The notes below the pieces were generated by a model. That model did not search any database. It saw only the letters and a list, made by a program, of their open reading frames with translations, and was not told the DNA's origin. A program made the translations under genes and the position numbers. This document shows, piece after piece, positions 22,745 to 27,925 of a DNA stretch of 27,925 bases. This DNA comes from Gemmatimonadota bacterium. GTDB taxonomy: Bacteria; Latescibacterota; UBA2968; UBA8231. Position 1 is the stretch's first letter. Every line of letters starts with the position of its first letter. The DNA is taken from positions 1 through 27,925 of the forward strand of contig PATE01000108.1 of assembly GCA_002712305.1 (NCBI GenBank), read 5' to 3'.

Positions 22745-24875
22745 GAGATTCCTGACGAAGTGGTTCACTCACAGCCTATTCGTCGCCTTGTGGATGGCGA
22801 CGATCGTACCTGCCCAGGAATCGACGGGACCCACGGTCCATACGGTCGATACCCTCACGGTGCATGCTCTGCGCACACCCGCAACGCTGAGATCCATCCC
22901 GTACAGTGTCAACCAGATTGATGTAGGTGATGTTGTGCGCCTCGAGCCCGGGCTGAGTCTGACCGAGGCTCTTTCGACGGTCCCAGGTCTGCTTGTGGTC
23001 GAGCGCAACAATCTGTCCCAGGGGGACCGGATCGCCATTCGTGGCATCGGCGCCCGTGCCTCCTTTGGCGTACGCGGCCTGCGCGTGCTCGTGGATGGCA
23101 TCCCGCTGACCATGGCCGATGGCCAGTCACAACTGGGGGTCATCGACCTGTCGCAGTTGGCATCGATCGACGTGGTGCGTGGCCCCGCTTCGGCCCTGTA
23201 TGGAAACGCTGCCGGCGGGGTCCTGCACCTGCAATCGGCCCCGATCGAGACCGATGCTGTGCAGGTCGGCACCCTCATCGGCAGTGACGAGCTCCAACAG
23301 ATTCGCTTGCAGGCCGATGTTGTGCGCGAAAACGATCAGGTGCAAATCGGCGCCTCACACACCGACTACGGTGGGTTCCGTGAGCATGCCTATTCTCGTC
23401 AGCGGACCTTCCAGGCACGCTGGCAACGGCAGATGACTGAATGGCGCGTCGGCGTGACGGGTCATTTCTACGACGCCCCGTGGCTCTACAATCCGTCCTC
23501 TTTGAATCGAGCCGGTGCCGAGGACGCGCCTTCAGGAGCGCGGTTCTTCGTACGTCAGCAGGGTGCCGCCAAGCAGGTTCGCCACGCCCAGTTGGGCTTT
23601 CGCCTCGCAAGAACGACATCGACCGATGGCGGCCTGGAGATCGCAGGTCACGTCGTGGGACGATCGCTGGCCAATCCCATTCCAGGACGCATCATCGATC
23701 TCGATCGAACAGCGGCGGGCCTGCGAATCGTGGGATATCGACGATGGCACGCCGACTGGCAGACGACGGCCGGCATTGAATTCGAGTCGCAATCGGATCG
23801 TCGCGAGGAATTCGGCAACGAAGGACTCGATGACGATGACATCGATCGTTTCCGCGATGACACGATCTTCGACCGTATCCTGACCGGAGATCGACAACTC
23901 AAACAGGATGAGCAAGCCGTCGGCATCGGCCTGTTCACGCTCACGCGATGGCACCCCACGCCGACGCTGACCCTTAGCGCGGGTGCCCGAGTTGATCGTC
24001 ACGCCTTCGATGTCGAGGACAAACTCCTTACCAATGGAGATGACAGCGGCGACCGCAATCTTGTGCAGTGGAGTCCGACATTCGGCGCCACCTACACGCC
24101 GTCGCGACAGTTCACATTGTTTGCCAATCTCGCCACGGCGTATTTGACGCCGACAACGGTCGAACTGGGCAATCGATCCGACGGACGAGGCGGGTTCAAC
24201 CCAGATCTCGACCCCGAGCACTATCGCAGTGTGGAGGCGGGTGTTCGTTTCATCTGGCTGGGGGCAAGACTCGACGGAGAAATCGCCGTCTACCAACTCG
24301 AACTCGAGGACATGCTGCTTCCCTTCCAGAATGCCGGGTCGGACGAGGTCTTCTATCGCAATGCCTCAGAGGCGCGCAATCGGGGTGCGGAAATGCACTT
24401 GCATTGGCAGCCACGGGGATCGGTGAGCATGGACGCGAGTCTGAATGTCATCGACTTCGTTTTCACCGATCACACGGTGAATGTCGATGGGGAGCGTGTA
24501 TCGGTGGATGGCAACGAGGTGCCTGCAGTTCCACCGCGGACGGCGACCTTCATCTCCACCTGGTTTCCGACGCAGCAGTCCTCTTTGAAAGCCACGGTGC
24601 GACATCAGGGGCGAATGTTTGGCGATGATCTGAATGGAGGCGACACTGGTGGTGGATCACGCGATGATCACATCAACAGCGCGTACACCGTCGGCGATCT
24701 ACGCGGTTCCATCTCTCGGCCCGTAGACCCCTGGGAAGTGGAGGTCTTCCTCGGCATCGACAACGTCTTCGATGAGGCCTACAACGGTTCGGTCGTACCC
24801 AATGCCTTCGGCGATCGGTACTTCGAGCCGGCCCCCGGGCGCACGGTCTTCGGTGGCGTGCGCCTGCGTCGTTGA
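22743..24875 (+). CDS. TonB-dependent outer-membrane receptor
   Basis: A 710-residue protein from ATG 22743, with a signal peptide ending TIVPAQ. The plug domain covers about residues 35-165 (LSLTEALSTVPGLLV, RIAIRGIGARASFGVRG, LVDGIPLTMADGQSQ, IDVVRGPASALYGNAAGGVL). The rest is beta-strands of the 22-strand barrel, ending with FGGVRLRR and a C-terminal arginine rather than the usual aromatic residue. Family members import ferric siderophores, cobalamin, nickel or glycans using TonB energy. The early plug sequence is of the siderophore/PupB-like general type and the ligand cannot be assigned. The start codon overlaps that of the opposite ankyrin gene, and no clear ribosome site precedes it. 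The 33 extra in-frame residues upstream are antisense to the ankyrin signal peptide and unlikely to be used. Confidence 0.9.
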   Translation: MRFLTKWFTHSLFVALWMATIVPAQESTGPTVHTVDTLTVHALRTPATLRSIPYSVNQIDVGDVVRLEPGLSLTEALSTVPGLLVVERNNLSQGDRIAIRGIGARASFGVRGLRVLVDGIPLTMADGQSQLGVIDLSQLASIDVVRGPASALYGNAAGGVLHLQSAPIETDAVQVGTLIGSDELQQIRLQADVVRENDQVQIGASHTDYGGFREHAYSRQRTFQARWQRQMTEWRVGVTGHFYDAPWLYNPSSLNRAGAEDAPSGARFFVRQQGAAKQVRHAQLGFRLARTTSTDGGLEIAGHVVGRSLANPIPGRIIDLDRTAAGLRIVGYRRWHADWQTTAGIEFESQSDRREEFGNEGLDDDDIDRFRDDTIFDRILTGDRQLKQDEQAVGIGLFTLTRWHPTPTLTLSAGARVDRHAFDVEDKLLTNGDDSGDRNLVQWSPTFGATYTPSRQFTLFANLATAYLTPTTVELGNRSDGRGGFNPDLDPEHYRSVEAGVRFIWLGARLDGEIAVYQLELEDMLLPFQNAGSDEVFYRNASEARNRGAEMHLHWQPRGSVSMDASLNVIDFVFTDHTVNVDGERVSVDGNEVPAVPPRTATFISTWFPTQQSSLKATVRHQGRMFGDDLNGGDTGGGSRDDHINSAYTVGDLRGSISRPVDPWEVEVFLGIDNVFDEAYNGSVVPNAFGDRYFEPAPGRTVFGGVRLRR

Positions 24876-24899
24876 CTCCCTGGCCGGCAGGAGTTCAAG
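24872..24899. terminator. Weak hairpin between convergent genes
   Basis: TTGACTCC and GGAGTTCAA pair with one bulge around a GGCCGG core, spanning the receptor stop and the end of the kinase gene. There is no T-run. Possible bidirectional terminator. Confidence 0.3.
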
Positions 24900-26088
24900 A
24901 AGCGGTCAGCAGTTCGTAGGTCTGGCGTGCAACGATGAGTTCTTCATCGGTGCGCAGCACGTGGAGACGAACGGGGCTACCTGAGGAGTGCAGCGTTCCT
25001 TCTCCCTGGACGTTGGTGTTCTTTTCCGGATCAAGCTGGATGCCGAGAAACTCCAGGCCGCGCAGGACCTGGGCTCGTACAATGTCCGAGTACTCGCCGA
25101 TGCCCCCGGTGAAGCTGATCACGTCGAGCCCACCCAATTCGACCACATACGCACCCAGATAGTCACGGATGGCCGACGTATAGACCTCGATCGCCAACGC
25201 GCAGCGCTCATCTCCCGCTGCGGCACGATCCTGTAGATCGCGCATGTCATTTGAGACGCCACTTAACCCAAGCAGACCCCCCTCCGAAGCGCAGACTTCC
25301 AGCGCCTCGTCGAGACTGATGCCCTCCCGGTCGCACACAATCTGCAGAGCGTAAGGATCGAGATCGCCGATGCGATTGTTCTGCGGTACACCTCCCTGCG
25401 GGCTCAGACCGTGAGAAGCGCCCTGCGACACGCCGTCTTTCACCGCACATAGAGACGACGATCCACCGAGATGGCAGTTGATGTGGCGAAGCGTGGACGT
25501 GCCCTCCAGGTCGATCACCTTTTCTGCGGCGTAGCGATGACTGGCACCGTGAAATCCGTAACGACGGATCCCGTATTCCTGTTCCCACTTTTGTGGAATG
25601 GCATACAACTGACGCCGAAGGGGGGCCTGGCCGTGGAAGGCAGGTTCGAAACATCCGACGCGCGGTGCGGAAGGTGCGGCATGAGCGAACTGACGAATCG
25701 CCGCCACGTACGCCGGATTGTGCGCCGGAGCGAGGCGAAAGAAGTCCTCCATGCGGCCGATGACATCATCGTCGAGTTCGACGACGCCCGTGATCGATCT
25801 CGCATGCACGGTCTTGAAGCCGACGGCCTCCAGATCCACCACGGTGGTGAGGGGACCCTCGGCCGTGGTCAGGCAACGGAGCGCCTCGTCGATCGCAGCC
25901 GCGTGATCGGGTAGATCACACACCAGTTCTACCTCAGCCGTTTCACCCAACTGATACTTGTGCACCGAATCGCCGCCGTCGTCGCCGATTCGATCCATTC
26001 CACCACGCGCCAGAACGGTCGCCGCGGGCATATCAAAAAGTTTGTACTTGAAGGTTGTGCTGCCCAGGTTCGATACAAGAATCTTCAT
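24895..26088 (-). CDS. Divergent acetate/propionate-family kinase
   Basis: A 397-residue protein of acetate-kinase length and fold (ASKHA superfamily), which moves phosphate between acyl phosphate and ADP. RRYGFHGASH at 175-184 and FTGGIGEYSD at 326-335 are the two family signatures, and R239 lies in NNRIGDLDP. Several canonical positions differ. The catalytic arginine in the HRVVHGGE motif is replaced by K92 in GFKTVHARS. The aspartate of FDTAFHQTMP is E148 in FEPAFHGQAP. The DTSMG stretch reads GASHG. It may use another acyl substrate or have changed catalysis. ATG at 26088 has a good ribosome site (GAAAGGCGA) and follows the oxidoreductase gene by 15 bp, so the two form an operon. Confidence 0.85.
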   Translation of the reverse strand: MKILVSNLGSTTFKYKLFDMPAATVLARGGMDRIGDDGGDSVHKYQLGETAEVELVCDLPDHAAAIDEALRCLTTAEGPLTTVVDLEAVGFKTVHARSITGVVELDDDVIGRMEDFFRLAPAHNPAYVAAIRQFAHAAPSAPRVGCFEPAFHGQAPLRRQLYAIPQKWEQEYGIRRYGFHGASHRYAAEKVIDLEGTSTLRHINCHLGGSSSLCAVKDGVSQGASHGLSPQGGVPQNNRIGDLDPYALQIVCDREGISLDEALEVCASEGGLLGLSGVSNDMRDLQDRAAAGDERCALAIEVYTSAIRDYLGAYVVELGGLDVISFTGGIGEYSDIVRAQVLRGLEFLGIQLDPEKNTNVQGEGTLHSSGSPVRLHVLRTDEELIVARQTYELLTAS

Positions 26089-26103
26089 CGTCTTCGCCTT
26101 TCT

Positions 26104-27141
26104 TCACACACGCACTTCGGCGCCGGTTGCTGCCGAGGCGTAGATCCCACCGATGATGCGCTGCACATTGATCGCCTCCTCGAACCGAACCAGCGACACG
26201 TCAGCCCCGCCTATGGCGGCGAGGAAGTTCGTGTGTTCGGCCAGCGTCCGAGATGCCGTCTCCTCCTCAAAGGGTAGATCTACTCCGGTCACAGCGCCGG
26301 TCTCCGGATCCCACACTTCTACGTGTGGTTCGACGTCCTTGCCCACGCCAAGGGTGCCCAGCACGTCGAACCCATGGGCTCGTGAACGATCGTGTTGAAG
26401 CCAGTTGCCTTCGACAGACATGGAAGATCCGTCGGCGAAGCGGACGTGGGCCTGACCGAAGTCCTCTACCGTCACCTCCTTCAGGTCCCCGTCGAAATTG
26501 ATCGGCGGATTCGGCATCTGTGTCAGTCGACAGAACGTCGATCCACTGACCGTTACCGGCTCGGGGGCTCCGATGATCCAATACACCGCGTCGAGGGGGT
26601 GGACCGTTGTGGCTGCCAGGACGCCACCGAGAGACTGGTCCTTCTTGTGGAAGTATCGGCCCCACGGGTAGTTCATAATGTGGCCACCCCACGCGCGCGT
26701 GTGATAGACCGAGCCAAGTCCACCGTCTGCGACGAAGCGTCTCAGCGCCTGGTTGGCGTGACCTTGCCGCATCTGCAGTCCCATGGTGAACAGTTTACCC
26801 GCCTTTTCTCCGGCCGCCTTCATCGCATGGGCTTCTTCCAGCGACATACACAGGGGTTTCTCACACAACACGTGGGCGCCTGCCTCGTAGGCAGCGATCG
26901 TCTGCTGGGCATGGAACCGAACCGGCGACGCAACGATGACGTAGTCTGGCGCAACGGCTCGCAACATCGACTCCGTATCTGCGTAGGTCTGGGCGCCCTT
27001 GATGCCGGCAATCTCCAGAACGCTGCTGGCTGCCTCAGGATCCGGATCGACCACGGCAGCGACGTCCACCTGTGAGATCTGGGCAAGGGCCTTGAGGTGT
27101 TCGCGCCCCATCACGCCACCACCGATGACCGCTGTTTTCAC
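26104..27141 (-). CDS. Gfo/Idh/MocA family NAD(P)-dependent oxidoreductase
   Basis: 345 residues from GTG 27141, chosen because AGGAGA lies 6 nt upstream and the Rossmann strand KTAVIGGGVMG starts at once; the frame is open to 27228 but the extra residues look unlike protein. The EKP motif is at 94-96. The C-terminal half has SLGGVLAATTVHPLD, with the histidine in the usual substrate position, and a region HDRSRAHGFDVLGTLG. It is likely a sugar or polyol dehydrogenase. The pairing with an acyl kinase downstream suggests that both act in one catabolic route that generates an acyl phosphate, but the substrate is unknown. The 111 bp upstream to 27252 hold no recognisable gene. Confidence 0.9.
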   Translation of the reverse strand: MKTAVIGGGVMGREHLKALAQISQVDVAAVVDPDPEAASSVLEIAGIKGAQTYADTESMLRAVAPDYVIVASPVRFHAQQTIAAYEAGAHVLCEKPLCMSLEEAHAMKAAGEKAGKLFTMGLQMRQGHANQALRRFVADGGLGSVYHTRAWGGHIMNYPWGRYFHKKDQSLGGVLAATTVHPLDAVYWIIGAPEPVTVSGSTFCRLTQMPNPPINFDGDLKEVTVEDFGQAHVRFADGSSMSVEGNWLQHDRSRAHGFDVLGTLGVGKDVEPHVEVWDPETGAVTGVDLPFEEETASRTLAEHTNFLAAIGGADVSLVRFEEAINVQRIIGGIYASAATGAEVRV

Positions 27142-27252
27142 CGATTGTCTCCTGATTGAGCAACCACTTGAATTTGAAAATGCGTCGTTGAAGGAGCTGC
27201 CACACCCTGCCGATCCCAGGCCATACACGTTGGCTGGCGGGGCCGGGTGACA

Positions 27253-27663
27253 TCAGCAGGTGCTGGATTCGAGCTCTGAAACGCGGGTGTCCTGCTCGCC
27301 GTGATTGCCATCCACAAAAATCTCGCACCGATCCTGCATTGCAGGCAGCGACGGCCGCGTGACAACATCATCATCGTCGATGACAACGGCGACGTAGAGC
27401 TGTCCCGCGGTGCTGTCGTAGCCGACGCGGAAGGAGGCTGTCAGATCGGTGTCCGCGTACGGTGGATCGTGCCGATCCGGGTGAACGGAGAGAATGGGAT
27501 AGGCGACCATCGAATCGGGCCAGTCGTCCAGACGGCCGTCGACGTAAATCGGTGAGATGGGGACCGCCTGGGCGACGCCACCGTCATGCGCCGACGCGGG
27601 CAACGAACACAGGAGGAAGGCCGCCACCAGAAGACGACTGATGGAGAAGTGACGGACCGACAT
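27253..27663 (-). CDS. Short exported CBM9/DOMON-like protein, probably C-terminally truncated
   Basis: A 136-residue product with a clear signal peptide (cleavage after ASA, residue 25), then PIYVDGRLDDWPDS at 38-51 and a beta-rich stretch (LTASFRVGYDSTAGQLYVAVVIDDDDVV). This is the opening of the carbohydrate-binding module 9-like/DOMON fold. It breaks off soon after CEIFVDGNHGEQDT with an unconvincing tail (SELESSTC), whereas such domains normally run to about 180-200 residues and often precede kinase or enzyme domains. The gene is therefore probably a truncated remnant, though a short functional form cannot be excluded. It follows the exporter gene by 38 bp on the same strand. Confidence 0.6.
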   Translation of the reverse strand: MSVRHFSISRLLVAAFLLCSLPASAHDGGVAQAVPISPIYVDGRLDDWPDSMVAYPILSVHPDRHDPPYADTDLTASFRVGYDSTAGQLYVAVVIDDDDVVTRPSLPAMQDRCEIFVDGNHGEQDTRVSELESSTC

Positions 27664-27701
27664 CTGTCAGCGTCGCCGTTGCCCGGCACGACCGTGCGGG
27701 C

Positions 27702-27925
27702 TCACGATCGCGGCGTTGACGTCTCGCCCGCCTCCACAATCTTGCCGAGTTCCATCTTGATGACCCGGTCCGCGTGGTGGAAGTAGCGATCGTCATGAGA
27801 TACGGCGATGATTGTCTTGCCACTGTCTCGAAGCTCGTGCACGAGCTCGCCATAGAAGTATTCTCGAAATTCAGGATCCTGCTCAGCAGCCCACTCGTCG
27901 AGGACGTAGATCGAGCGGTCCTCGA
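27702..27925 (-). CDS. C-terminal end of a cyclic-peptide-type ABC exporter (PvdE/SyrD-like)
   Basis: Only the last 73 residues lie in the window; the gene continues past the right edge. The visible part is the end of the ATP-binding domain. Walker B and its glutamate are in IYVLDEWAAEQDP, and the H-loop is in AVSHDDRYFHHADRVIKMELGKI. The wording DEWAAEQDPEFREYFY is characteristic of the fused membrane-plus-ATPase exporters of the PvdE/SyrD/cyclic peptide class, which move siderophore precursors or lipopeptides into the periplasm. The TGA stop is at 27702-27704. No peptide-synthetase gene is in view. Confidence 0.82.
   Translation of the reverse strand, partial: EDRSIYVLDEWAAEQDPEFREYFYGELVHELRDSGKTIIAVSHDDRYFHHADRVIKMELGKIVEAGETSTPRS

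Overview
The window is high-GC, gene-dense bacterial chromosome. Both ends are cut inside genes: a diheme cytochrome c at the left and an ABC exporter at the right. The gene mix is two Gfo/Idh/MocA oxidoreductases, a phytanoyl-CoA dioxygenase (PhyH) family protein, a MetE-like zinc methyltransferase, a glycosidase-type beta-propeller, a CRTAC1/ASPIC-UnbV protein beside a multiheme cytochrome-TPR protein, and a TonB receptor. This suits an uncultured, didermic, organic-matter-degrading bacterium of the Latescibacterota/Poribacteria/Planctomycetota kind. That placement is an impression from gene content, not a measured one. No tRNA, rRNA, CRISPR array, transposase or phage gene was seen.

Layout. 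1-4300: diheme cytochrome c (partial), convergent Gfo/Idh/MocA gene, EamA transporter, then a compact cluster of a 95-residue unknown protein, a PhyH dioxygenase and a broken SRPBCC gene coupled to it by an ATGA overlap. 4400-13400: an SOS-mutagenesis region. ImuB (4472-5800) and a unit of a small DUF6504-like protein plus DnaE2 (9410-13386) each sit behind almost identical promoters (TTGACC, 17 bp, TATACT) that run into a LexA-type palindrome CTG(A/C)ACAAA(T/C)GTTCAG. Between them lie a broken pectate-lyase-like gene and a minus-strand pair (beta-propeller, MetE-like). 13387-13869 has no gene; it holds a 25-bp perfect inverted repeat and a cluster of GGA-loop hairpins. 13870-16964: a PA0069-type radical SAM protein and a GT39/ArnT-like membrane glycosyltransferase. 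16996-21731 (minus): a five-heme cytochrome with membrane and TPR parts, translationally coupled to a CRTAC1-family lipoprotein. 21786-24875: a frameshifted ankyrin-repeat gene head to head with a TonB-dependent receptor; their start codons overlap. 24895-27925 (minus): ABC exporter end, a short CBM9-like exported protein, Gfo/Idh/MocA, and a divergent acetate/propionate-type kinase.

The most coherent system is the DNA-damage response. ImuB has lost polymerase acidic residues but keeps a clamp-binding motif, DnaE2 is the error-prone polymerase, and the 95-residue protein transcribed ahead of DnaE2 is a candidate accessory factor. No ImuA is present in the window. A second theme is gene breakage: three genes carry internal stops or frameshifts while the largest genes are intact.
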